DNA of 21,215 bases from contig CALCMD010000070.1 of assembly GCA_937965795.1 (NCBI GenBank), positions 1 through 21,215 of the forward strand. Direction: 5' to 3'. The translations under genes and the position numbers were made by a program. The first letter of the stretch is position 1; each line of letters starts with the position of its first letter. This DNA comes from an uncultured Lachnospiraceae bacterium (GTDB lineage Bacteria; Bacillota; Clostridia; Lachnospirales; Lachnospiraceae). This document shows, in pieces, positions 7,266-14,695 of this stretch. The notes below the pieces were generated by a model. It saw only the letters and a program-made list of their open reading frames with translations, did no database searches and was not told the origin of the DNA.

Positions 7266-7829
7266 ATGAACAGAGACGCCTTGCTGGTATATCTTCGCGA
7301 TTTAAGGGATCTGGAAGTGGAGAAATATCGAATTATCAGGGAAATAAAGCACAATCTGGAGCAGAAAAGGCAGGTACGTACCTGCGTATATCAGGAACTT
7401 TTGGGGATGAATGAGCTACAGAGAGTCACGCTGCTACTGGCGGATGCTTATCGGAATCCGATTCTCGTTCCTACATATAGAAATTTAGCGCCTGTTTATT
7501 ATATTTACGAAAAGATGTCACAGTCCCAGGAGTCCTTAGGAGACATCCTGATGCGGGAACATATGGAAAACGGGATTGAAAAGCTGGAAGAAAAGCTGGA
7601 TCGTGTTCTGACCGGAACAGAAGATACGATTCTCTGGATGCGCAGAAGAGAAAGCAGGGAGAAAAAGGCGGTGGAACGCACGATGCAAATGCTCCAGGGC
7701 TTGAAAAAGGCTCTTGAATCACAGCCACGCACGAAGCAGAGCATATTGGAAATTTCCCAATATGCAGGAATTTGTGAGACTTATCGCAGGACAAATGACT
7801 TTTTTGCAGAAGGAAATGCGGAACCATGA
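7266..7829 (+). CDS. Unrecognised helical protein next to the recombinase
   Basis: I do not recognise this 187-residue protein. It is predicted soluble and almost entirely helical, with long charged stretches suggesting coiled coils (about residues 15-40 and 90-160) and no signal peptide or membrane segment. A Tyr/Pro-rich middle (about 60-85) may break two helical halves. ATG 7266 has an AGGAGG site 7 bases upstream; the frame extends upstream to an ATG at 7215, but that codon lies in the inverted repeat and has no ribosome site. It follows the serine recombinase on the same strand after 152 bases. That spacing, and related repeats ahead of both genes, suggests the two belong together, perhaps as a recombinase accessory protein. 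That role is inference only. Confidence 0.75.
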   Translation: MNRDALLVYLRDLRDLEVEKYRIIREIKHNLEQKRQVRTCVYQELLGMNELQRVTLLLADAYRNPILVPTYRNLAPVYYIYEKMSQSQESLGDILMREHMENGIEKLEEKLDRVLTGTEDTILWMRRRESREKKAVERTMQMLQGLKKALESQPRTKQSILEISQYAGICETYRRTNDFFAEGNAEP

Positions 7830-7835
7830 TTTTAT

Positions 7836-7864
7836 TTGACAAGCCGCTGCTTCTATGGTAGACT
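7836..7864 (+). promoter_or_regulatory. secG promoter
   Basis: TTGACA (7836-7841), 17 bases, then TAGACT (7859-7864), a near-consensus SigA-type promoter. It begins 7 bases after the stop of the preceding gene, so secG is transcribed independently. Confidence 0.75.
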
Positions 7865-7893
7865 TAACATGTTTAGCATAGGAGGTGTGGGAA

Positions 7894-8130
7894 GTGGAGA
7901 CTTTAAGACTGGTACTTCAGATTATATTTGTAATTGTCTGCATCGCATTAACCGTCATTGTATTGATGCAGGAAGGTAAATCCGCAGGACTTGGAAGCAT
8001 TGGTGGTATTTCGGATACTTACTGGGGAAAAAATAAGGGACGTTCCATTGAGGGCACTCTTGTAAAGGCGACGAAGTTTTTGGCAGTTGGATTTATTGTT
8101 TTGGCAGTTGTATTAAATCTGAATTTCTAG
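7894..8130 (+). CDS. secG: Preprotein translocase subunit SecG
   Basis: SecG is the small membrane subunit of the SecYEG channel and helps protein export. This 78-residue protein has two membrane segments (about 5-25 and 55-76) around the conserved cytoplasmic loop LMQEGKSAGLGSIGG. The start is GTG 7894, with AGGAGG at 7880-7885; an upstream in-frame GTG at 7885 overlaps that ribosome site and cannot be the start. It is monocistronic: its own promoter lies upstream and a strong terminator downstream. Confidence 0.95.
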   Translation: METLRLVLQIIFVIVCIALTVIVLMQEGKSAGLGSIGGISDTYWGKNKGRSIEGTLVKATKFLAVGFIVLAVVLNLNF

Positions 8131-8137
8131 GAATACT

Positions 8138-8172
8138 AAAACACTCTTGTAAATGATGCAAGAGTGTTTTTT
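8138..8172 (+). terminator. secG terminator
   Basis: AAAACACTCTTG (8138-8149) pairs perfectly with 8159-8170, with a 9-base loop and TTTTTT at the end of the right arm. Confidence 0.88.
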
Positions 8173-8198
8173 ACCATATAAGAATAAGATGATATTGA

Positions 8199-8292
8199 GG
8201 TCAAAAGATGCCATACGGATTGCCTGGCATTTCGGGCTTCCCTTATGTGCGGGCATAACGCGGAATTTGACTTTTGGCCCTGGCGTCATGCG
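8199..8292 (+). promoter_or_regulatory. Structured secG-rnr spacer, possible RNA element
   Basis: The spacer folds as a branched structure. An outer stem (8199-8207 GGTCAAAAG with 8271-8279 CTTTTGGCC, one G-U pair) encloses two hairpins: 8208-8213/8225-8230 (ATGCCA/TGGCAT) and 8243-8247/8254-8258 (TTATG/CATAA). A competing stem can form between GCATAACGC (8253-8261) and GCGTCATGC (8283-8291), with one mismatch, ending just before the rnr ribosome site. A 16-codon frame starting at ATG 8208 and ending at TAA 8256-8258 lies inside. I match it to no known riboswitch. It may be a regulatory leader of rnr or a REP-like dispersed repeat. No convincing promoter was found in the spacer. Confidence 0.5.
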
Positions 8293-8308
8293 ATGAAGAG
8301 AGAAGAAA

Positions 8309-10441
8309 ATGGAAAAGAGTTTATTGGAAAAGCGAAAACAGGTTCTGGAAAACCTGATGAATGACAAACAGTATGTACCGATGAAAATAAAAGAGCTGGC
8401 CATTATCCTACAGGTGCCAAGAGAAAACAGGGAGGAACTTCTGGAGGTTCTGGAGGAATTGATCAGGGACGGAAAAGTAGAGCAGACGAAACGCGGGAAA
8501 TATAAAATTGCGGAAATGCCTGTATTTACCGGAAAATTTGTAGGAAACGCCAGAGGATTTGGCTTTGTGGAACTTGAAGAGGAAAAAGAGGATATTTTTA
8601 TTTCGGAAGCAAACGCAGGTGCGGCCGTTCATGGCGATACGGTGCAGATTTCCCTGCTTCCGGCAAAGACGGGCAAGCGCAGGGAAGGGGTGGTGATCAA
8701 GGTTCTTGACCATGCGATTACCGAAATTGTGGGAACGTATCAGCAGAGCCGGAATTTTGGCTTTGTGATTCCGGATAACCTGAAATTTACAAAAGATATT
8801 TTCATCCCGATCGAGCATTCCAGAGGGGCAGTGAACGGACACAAGGTGGTCGTGGAGATTACAGATTACGGCAGCGATGAGAAGAGTCCTGAGGGAAAAG
8901 TAAAAGAGATTATCGGGCATGTGAATGATCCGGGTACGGACGTCCTGTCGGTCGTGTATGCTTATGACCTGCCGCTGGAATTTCCAGAAAAGGTTCTGAA
9001 TCAGGCAGAGCGTGTCGGATGCGAGGTCACGGCGGCGGATTGTCTTGGAAGAATGGATTTAAGGGACTGGCAGATGGTTACCATTGACGGAGAGGATGCG
9101 AAGGATCTGGATGATGCGATTTCTATTACGAAAGAGGGAAATCTCTATCATCTGGGCGTACACATTGCAGACGTAACGAACTATGTCCAGGAAAACAGTG
9201 CGCTCGACCGGGAAGCGTTAAAGAGAGGAACGAGCGTTTATCTCGTAGACCGTGTGATACCGATGCTTCCGCACCGGCTGTCCAATGGCATCTGTTCTTT
9301 GAATCAGGGGGCGGACAGACTGGCGCTGAGCTGTCTTATGGATGTGGACGAAAAGGGAAATGTGATTGGACACCAGATTGCGGAGACTGTGATTCGTGTA
9401 GACCGGCGGATGACTTATACGAGTGTGAAAAAGATTCTGTCCGGGGATGAGACGGAAGCCGAAGAATATCGGGAGCTGGTTCCCATGTTCCGGCGGATGG
9501 AGGAGCTGTCGGGGCTTTTGCGGGCACGGAGGAAAAAACGTGGTTCGATTGATTTTGATTTTCCGGAATCGAAAATTCTTCTGGATGAACAGGGACGTCC
9601 AACCGAGATAAAGCCTTATGACAGAAACGTAGCCACAAAAATCATTGAGGATTTTATGCTGCTGGCAAACGAGACGGTAGCACAGGATTTTTACTGGCAG
9701 GAACTGCCTTTCGTATACCGGACGCATGAGAATCCGGACCCGGAGAAGATTCAGCAGCTTGCTTTGTTTATCAACAATTTCGGCTATGCGATAAAAAATA
9801 ACAGAGATGAGATTCATCCAAAGGAGATTCAGAAGCTGCTGGCCAGAATCGAGGGTGCTCCGGAGGAAGCGATGATTAGCCGCCTGACGCTGCGTTCCAT
9901 GAAACGGGCGCAGTATACGGTGGAATGCAGCGGTCATTTCGGGCTGGCAGCGAAATACTATTGTCATTTTACTTCTCCGATCCGGCGCTATCCGGACTTG
10001 CAGATTCACCGGATTATCAAGGACGCCTTAAGAGGAAGGATGAACCAGGACAAAATCAGCCATTATCAGGGAATCCTGCCAGAGGTGGCGTCTCACTCCA
10101 GCCAGATGGAACGCCGGGCGGATGAAGCGGAGCGTGAGACCGAGAAGATGAAAAAGGCTGAATATATGGAACAGCATGTGGGAGAAGTGTTTTCCGGGGT
10201 CATTTCCGGTATGACGAACTGGGGCTTTTACGTGGAATTGGAGAATACCGTCGAAGGTATGGTGCATGTGACCAATCTGTATGATGACCGCTACTATTAT
10301 CGGGAAGAAAGTTTTGATATGGCAGGGGCAGATACAGGAAAGGTTTATAAATTAGGCCAGAGGGTGAAAATCCGTGTTTTGGGGGCGGATAAAAAGAGCC
10401 GCCTGATTGACTTTGAATTGGCGGAAGAAGGAGAGGAATAA
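8309..10441 (+). CDS. rnr: Ribonuclease R
   Basis: RNase R is a processive 3'-5' exoribonuclease that degrades structured RNA, and with SmpB/tmRNA it destroys non-stop mRNAs. The 710-residue protein has an N-terminal winged-helix region (about 1-70), cold-shock domains (about 70-225), the RNB catalytic domain with the Asp cluster Asp260, Asp266, Asp268 and Asp269 (IDGEDAKDLDDA), and a C-terminal S1 domain (about 628-705). The length is normal. ATG 8309 has a purine-rich AGAGAGAAG ahead. smpB begins at the next base after its stop, the usual rnr-smpB pairing. A structured spacer separates it from the secG terminator. Confidence 0.96.
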   Translation: MEKSLLEKRKQVLENLMNDKQYVPMKIKELAIILQVPRENREELLEVLEELIRDGKVEQTKRGKYKIAEMPVFTGKFVGNARGFGFVELEEEKEDIFISEANAGAAVHGDTVQISLLPAKTGKRREGVVIKVLDHAITEIVGTYQQSRNFGFVIPDNLKFTKDIFIPIEHSRGAVNGHKVVVEITDYGSDEKSPEGKVKEIIGHVNDPGTDVLSVVYAYDLPLEFPEKVLNQAERVGCEVTAADCLGRMDLRDWQMVTIDGEDAKDLDDAISITKEGNLYHLGVHIADVTNYVQENSALDREALKRGTSVYLVDRVIPMLPHRLSNGICSLNQGADRLALSCLMDVDEKGNVIGHQIAETVIRVDRRMTYTSVKKILSGDETEAEEYRELVPMFRRMEELSGLLRARRKKRGSIDFDFPESKILLDEQGRPTEIKPYDRNVATKIIEDFMLLANETVAQDFYWQELPFVYRTHENPDPEKIQQLALFINNFGYAIKNNRDEIHPKEIQKLLARIEGAPEEAMISRLTLRSMKRAQYTVECSGHFGLAAKYYCHFTSPIRRYPDLQIHRIIKDALRGRMNQDKISHYQGILPEVASHSSQMERRADEAERETEKMKKAEYMEQHVGEVFSGVISGMTNWGFYVELENTVEGMVHVTNLYDDRYYYREESFDMAGADTGKVYKLGQRVKIRVLGADKKSRLIDFELAEEGEE

Positions 10442-10909
10442 GTGGGAAAACAGACAGTAAAGCTAATTGCAAACAATAAAAAGGCATATCATGACTATTT
10501 TATTGAGAACACCTATGAGGCTGGGATTGCGCTTCACGGAACAGAGGTGAAGTCTTTGCGCATGGGAAAATGCAGTGTGAAAGAATCTTTTATCCGTGTA
10601 GAAAACGGAGAGGTTTTCGTATATGGAATGCACATCAGTCCCTATGAAAAGGGGAATATCTTTAATAAAGACCCTCTGCGTGTCAGAAAGCTTCTGATGC
10701 ATCGCTATGAGATCAACAAGATGACCGGGAAGATGGCGGAAAAGGGTTATACGCTGGTTCCTTTGAAAGTTTATTTTAAAGGAAGTCTGGTAAAAATGGA
10801 GATTGGAATCGCCAAAGGAAAGAAGCTTTATGATAAGCGGCAGGATATTGCGAAGCGGGATCAGAGACGCGAGGCAGAAAAGGAATTTAAGGTGAAAAAT
10901 CTTTATTAA
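10442..10909 (+). CDS. smpB: SsrA-binding protein SmpB
   Basis: SmpB binds the tRNA-like part of tmRNA and takes it to stalled ribosomes, standing in for the missing anticodon arm. The 155-residue protein has the conserved N-terminus (NKKAYHDYFIENTYEAGI), the GTEVKSLR segment, and the basic C-terminal tail (KLYDKRQDIAKRDQRREAE). It starts at GTG 10442, directly after the rnr TAA, with GGAGAGG inside the end of rnr. Its RNA partner ssrA is encoded 3.8 kb downstream on the same strand. Confidence 0.96.
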   Translation: MGKQTVKLIANNKKAYHDYFIENTYEAGIALHGTEVKSLRMGKCSVKESFIRVENGEVFVYGMHISPYEKGNIFNKDPLRVRKLLMHRYEINKMTGKMAEKGYTLVPLKVYFKGSLVKMEIGIAKGKKLYDKRQDIAKRDQRREAEKEFKVKNLY

Positions 10910-10916
10910 AATCGCA

Positions 10917-10979
10917 GCGCCGCCGAAAGCTGGCAGCAGGATAAAAACTGTGTCAGCCTTCGGCGGCGTTTTTCTTTTT
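10917..10979. terminator. Terminator between convergent smpB and the fusion oxidoreductase
   Basis: CGCCGCCGAA (10918-10927) pairs with 10959-10968, extended inward by GCTG/CAGC, and is followed on the plus strand by TTTTTCTTTTTC. On the minus strand the hairpin is followed by GATTTTAATAAAG, so it may also end transcription of the convergent operon. Confidence 0.85.
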
Positions 10980-11004
10980 CAGAAGCAGATTCTTTTATGT
11001 AATA

Positions 11005-13587
11005 TTAGCAGGTTGCGCCGCCTTTTAAGTGCTTCTGAGCGGTGAGATTTTCGTTCTTTCTGGAAAGAAGATCATCAGCAAGAAGCTGTTCCTGTACGTT
11101 TTCGAAGCCAATACGGGATACCGTGTCAGCAAAACGTTCGCCTGTGATTCCCTGTTCACGGAAGAGAAGGATTGCTTTTTCAACGACTGCCAGGACTTCC
11201 TCTTTGTCTGTAAAGATTTTGTCCAGATAGCGTCCTCTTGCAATTTTTTTACCCCATCTTCCGCCGATGTAAACGCGGTATCCGTTGGTGTATTGCTCAA
11301 ATGCTTTAAACGGACATTTCCCGATACATCTTCCGCAGTGGTTGCAGGCTTCCGGATCAACAGAAACCTTGCCGTCTATCAGTTTTGCTACGTGAATCGG
11401 ACAATTCTTTTCAATCTGACAGACTTTACAGCCCTTGCATTTATCCATATCAATTTCAGGTACTCTCTGACCGATGATACCCAGGTCGTTTAAATCCGGT
11501 TTTACACAGTTATTTGGACATCCGCCAACGGCAATTTTAAATTTGTGCGGCAGCTTTACATCGCTGTAGCCTACAAAGAACCGATTATGGATTTCATTGG
11601 AAAGATCAAAGGTGTCGATCAGACCATACTGGCAGGTAGTTCCTTTACAGGATACGACCGGGCGGACTTTCGAGCCGGTTCCGCCTGTCTGTAAGCCGAA
11701 CTGCATCAGATATTCACGAATCGGTTCGATATTTTCGAAAGGAACGCCCTGGATTTCCAGCGTCATACGTGAGGTCATCGTGATTTCCCCATTGCCGAAA
11801 AGTTCTGCGGCTTCGGTCACGGCACGGCTTTCTTCTGCGGTAATTTTACCGTTTCTGGTGATCACGCGGCAGTTGAAGTGATCTCCGGTCAGTTTATCCT
11901 GGAGGAATCCCAGCGCTTTTACCCGTGTCACTTCATCGGCGGATATTTTTCCGACAGGGTTTTTCACGCGCACATCGTTAAAGAAGGTCGCGCCTTCCAG
12001 AACGACCGTATTGGTATATCCGAAATGACGCAGGCGATTCTGGAGGAAATAGCCTCTTTTCCCTTTTGCACAGACAAGAAGAAGCTTTTCGTCTTTGGCA
12101 ATGCCAGGAAGCTCGCCGTTCACTTTCGTGAGGTCCACAAAGTCAGCGCCGTGAATGGAGGGAACAGGAGCTGCGTCAATCACACGGTATTTGTCTGCTT
12201 TTCCGGCGGCGTATTCGGCGGGCGTCATGCTGACAAGCGTTCCCTGTATTTTGTTCAGAAGAATATAGACCGCCTGGACAAATGGATGAATTGCGGTAGA
12301 AAATGGCGGAGCGTAAGCAAAATCCGCAGTTTCAAAGTCTTCCAGCGCTGCATTCATAGAAATACCCATAACTGCGATGTCGACCATTTTGTCTACTGCG
12401 CCAGGACCGAAAACCTGTGCGCCCAAAAGTTTGCGTGTCGTTTTATCGGCGATCAGTTTCGTGATAAAGAAAGAGGAGTCCGGATAATAGTGCGCCTTGT
12501 CATCCGTTACGGCCAGAGCTGTGATGACGTCATAGCCGGCTTCTTTCGCCTGTGCTTCGGTCAGTCCGGTACGTCCGCAGTTCAGACCTGGCAGCTTCGC
12601 AACGGCGGTACCAAGAACGCCGGGGAATGTCTTTGCTTTGCCGGAAAGAATCTGTGCAAGCGTGCGGCCTTCCAGATTTGCAGAGGAACCCATAGGCGCC
12701 CACTTTGCTTCTCCGGTAATACGGTTTGTCACCATCACGCAGTCGCCGGCGGCATAGACGTCCGGAAGGTTGGTTTTTAGCTGTGCGTCAACCTTGATGG
12801 TTCCCTTGAACATATCAATTCCGCTGTCCGCCAGAAAACCGGTATTTGGACGGATACCGGCTGCCGCTACGAGAAGCGTACACGGAAGGGCGCCGGAGGA
12901 GGTTTTTACACCTGTCACATGGTCGTCACCGAGGACTGCTTCCGCTTTTGTGCTGGTAATGACACGGATTCCTTCCCGGACGAGATGTTTTTTTACATAG
13001 CCTGCCATTTCCGGATCAAGAATGTTTGGCATGACCTGGGAAGCAAAATCAATAACGGTAACAGAGATTCCCTGCGCTTTCAAATTTTCAGCAACCTCAA
13101 GGCCGATAAAGCCTGCGCCGATGACAACCGCTTTTTTGACATTGTTTTCTTCAATATAAGAGCGCATCGTCACGGCGTCTTCCGGCGTCCGCATTTTAAA
13201 TACGCCTGTTTTGTCCATGCCGTCTACTGGAGGTACTGCGGCGGAGGCGCCGACAGCGATTACCAGACGATCATAGGAATAAGTTTCCATTTCTCCGTTT
13301 TCCAGATTTTTGGCCTGTACGGTTTTAGCGGCGCTGTCTAATTTTACGGCTTCCCTTCCGGTATAAACGGTTACTCCGGTGAGGGCGGCAAATTTCTGCG
13401 GGGTGTTGACGATAAGCTCGCCCGGTTCCTCGATCAGTCCGCCTACATAATAGGGAAGTCCGCAGCCGGCATAAGAAATATCTTTATCCTTTGTGATTAA
13501 TGTAACGTCGATGCTGCGGTCTTCACGTTTTAACTTTGCCGCTGTTTTTGTTCCGGCTGCGACGCCGCCGATGATTAAGACTTTCAT
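11005..13587 (-). CDS. Fusion flavoprotein: CoA-disulfide/persulfide reductase + rhodanese + sulfite/nitrite reductase-like + 2[4Fe-4S]
   Basis: The 860-residue protein joins modules usually found separately. Residues 1-450 are a pyridine nucleotide-disulfide oxidoreductase (FAD site near GGVAAG, NAD site near GAGFIG) with the single redox cysteine Cys42 in YAGCGLPYYVGG, as in CoA-disulfide reductase. Residues 465-545 are a rhodanese domain with the active loop CAKGKR (Cys506), giving the layout of NADH-dependent persulfide reductases. Residues 570-705 are a siroheme nitrite/sulfite reductase half, with cysteines 647 and 652 and 690-X3-694. Residues 712-762 hold two [4Fe-4S] ferredoxin motifs (Cys717/720/723/729 and 748/751/754/758). 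Likely role: NAD(P)H-driven reduction of persulfide, polysulfide or sulfite in the cytoplasm; the substrate is inferred. ATG 13587 has GGAGGT upstream and overlaps the stop of the LysR gene by 4 bases. It lacks a signal peptide. Confidence 0.9.
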   Translation of the reverse strand: MKVLIIGGVAAGTKTAAKLKREDRSIDVTLITKDKDISYAGCGLPYYVGGLIEEPGELIVNTPQKFAALTGVTVYTGREAVKLDSAAKTVQAKNLENGEMETYSYDRLVIAVGASAAVPPVDGMDKTGVFKMRTPEDAVTMRSYIEENNVKKAVVIGAGFIGLEVAENLKAQGISVTVIDFASQVMPNILDPEMAGYVKKHLVREGIRVITSTKAEAVLGDDHVTGVKTSSGALPCTLLVAAAGIRPNTGFLADSGIDMFKGTIKVDAQLKTNLPDVYAAGDCVMVTNRITGEAKWAPMGSSANLEGRTLAQILSGKAKTFPGVLGTAVAKLPGLNCGRTGLTEAQAKEAGYDVITALAVTDDKAHYYPDSSFFITKLIADKTTRKLLGAQVFGPGAVDKMVDIAVMGISMNAALEDFETADFAYAPPFSTAIHPFVQAVYILLNKIQGTLVSMTPAEYAAGKADKYRVIDAAPVPSIHGADFVDLTKVNGELPGIAKDEKLLLVCAKGKRGYFLQNRLRHFGYTNTVVLEGATFFNDVRVKNPVGKISADEVTRVKALGFLQDKLTGDHFNCRVITRNGKITAEESRAVTEAAELFGNGEITMTSRMTLEIQGVPFENIEPIREYLMQFGLQTGGTGSKVRPVVSCKGTTCQYGLIDTFDLSNEIHNRFFVGYSDVKLPHKFKIAVGGCPNNCVKPDLNDLGIIGQRVPEIDMDKCKGCKVCQIEKNCPIHVAKLIDGKVSVDPEACNHCGRCIGKCPFKAFEQYTNGYRVYIGGRWGKKIARGRYLDKIFTDKEEVLAVVEKAILLFREQGITGERFADTVSRIGFENVQEQLLADDLLSRKNENLTAQKHLKGGATC

Positions 13588-14492
13588 GGTTGTACCTCCA
13601 TAGCTTTTTCTTTGATCTTTTGCATAATTTGGAAGATTTCAAGGTAATCTTCATAAAAAATAGAATCTTTTCTCCAGATAAAGGAAAAATCATGTGTGAT
13701 ATTCATGTCCTTGATCTGTATTTCGCACAGCCGGCCTTCTTTCAATTCCTGCCTGACTGCCGTTTCGTAAAGAAACGTAATGCCGCAGCCGCATTCCGTA
13801 AGCTGTTTGATGAGATCGACGCTTCCGGCTTCTATAAGAGCAGAAAAATCAGTCACTTCCAGGCTTTTCATTTCCAGATAGCGTTCCAGGATATTCCGGG
13901 TGCCGGAACCGGCTTCTCTCGTAATGAGACGTTTGTCAAGAACCTGCTCAATCGTGTAGGTTCCCTTTGAATAAGAATCTTCTGCCGAGCATATGGCGAT
14001 ATACCGTTCGACGGCATAGAGCTTATGATGGTAAATATCCCTGGGGAAATTGCCTTCTACAAGCGCAAAATCAATGGTTCCGTTTTCCAGTTCCTGTAAA
14101 AGCTTTCTTGTGTTTCCTACGGATAACAGCATAGAACAGTTCGGATCCTTTCTCAACCAGAAAGAGATGCTTTTTGAAGCTTCGAATTCTGCAATTGTGA
14201 GGGTCAGCCCCATTTTCAGAGAACGCTTTTTGTGAGCGGTTTCCTGCATTTTTTCCTTCAGACAGGAAATGTCGTGTGTCATCGTGGCGGCAGAATTTTT
14301 TAAAAGCTCTCCTGCGGGAGTCAGATGTATCTTCTTTCCCTGACAGATGAACAGCCGCGTTCCATAAGTATCCTCCAGCCATCGAATGTGCTGCGAGACG
14401 GTAGGCTGTGTGATATTCAGATGTTGGGCGGCTTTTGTAAAATTCATGCACCGGCACACTTCCAGGAAGGTTTCGATTCTGAAATCCAGCAT
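13584..14492 (-). CDS. LysR-family regulator cotranscribed with the fusion oxidoreductase
   Basis: A 302-residue LysR-type regulator: an N-terminal winged helix-turn-helix (about 1-60, with FTKAAQHLNITQPTVSQHI) and an effector-binding domain from about 90 onward. The effector is unknown; sulfur-compound sensing in the manner of CysB/CysL relatives is possible from context. Its stop overlaps the ATG of the oxidoreductase gene by 4 bases (ATGA), so both are on one mRNA with the regulator first, unlike the divergent layout usual for this family. AAAGGAAG precedes ATG 14492. A promoter and a 20-bp palindrome lie upstream. Confidence 0.92.
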   Translation of the reverse strand: MLDFRIETFLEVCRCMNFTKAAQHLNITQPTVSQHIRWLEDTYGTRLFICQGKKIHLTPAGELLKNSAATMTHDISCLKEKMQETAHKKRSLKMGLTLTIAEFEASKSISFWLRKDPNCSMLLSVGNTRKLLQELENGTIDFALVEGNFPRDIYHHKLYAVERYIAICSAEDSYSKGTYTIEQVLDKRLITREAGSGTRNILERYLEMKSLEVTDFSALIEAGSVDLIKQLTECGCGITFLYETAVRQELKEGRLCEIQIKDMNITHDFSFIWRKDSIFYEDYLEIFQIMQKIKEKAMEVQP

Positions 14493-14550
14493 ACTGTGCT
14501 TCCTTTCTTCTTTATAATAGCAAAAATTAACAATAAAATAAAATGATATA

Positions 14551-14570
14551 TTTTTATTATATAATAAAAA
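14551..14570. repeat. 20-bp perfect A/T palindrome, likely operator
   Basis: TTTTTATTAT followed directly by its complement, 20 bases with no loop. It covers the -10 hexamer of the minus-strand LysR promoter, so a dimeric regulator bound here would block or modulate transcription. LysR autoregulation is the natural guess. Confidence 0.6.
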
Positions 14571-14584
14571 AATCTTATTGTACA
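14556..14584 (-). promoter_or_regulatory. Promoter of the LysR-oxidoreductase operon
   Basis: On the minus strand: TGTACA (14579-14584), 17 bases, then TATAAT (14556-14561). The -10 is perfect. Transcription would start near 14549, giving a leader of about 55 bases. Confidence 0.55.
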
Positions 14585-14595
14585 GGGATACAGGA

Positions 14596-14635
14596 GAAAG
14601 AAAATCATCAGAAAGAAAATCATCTAAAAATCATC
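14596..14635 (+). repeat. Tandem 15-base repeat upstream of ssrA
   Basis: GAAAGAAAATCATC occurs at 14596-14609 and again at 14611-14624, a 15-base period. A partial third copy (ATCATC) follows near 14630, ending next to the ssrA -35. A/T-rich, it could act as an UP element or be a slipped-strand duplication. Confidence 0.7.
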
Positions 14636-14636
14636 C

Positions 14637-14665
14637 TTGACACACGGAAAGAAATATGTTTAGAT
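14637..14665 (+). promoter_or_regulatory. ssrA promoter
   Basis: Perfect -35 TTGACA (14637-14642), 17-base spacer, -10 TTAGAT (14660-14665). The predicted start near 14672 leaves a short 5' leader that RNase P would remove from the tmRNA. Confidence 0.75.
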
Positions 14666-14695
14666 AAAAATGTCTGCAAACCGTACACTTTTTCA

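Noticed and set aside
11878..12780. 300-codon plus-strand frame inside the fusion oxidoreductase
   Set aside because: Antisense to intact FAD and rhodanese domains, with no recognisable protein features.
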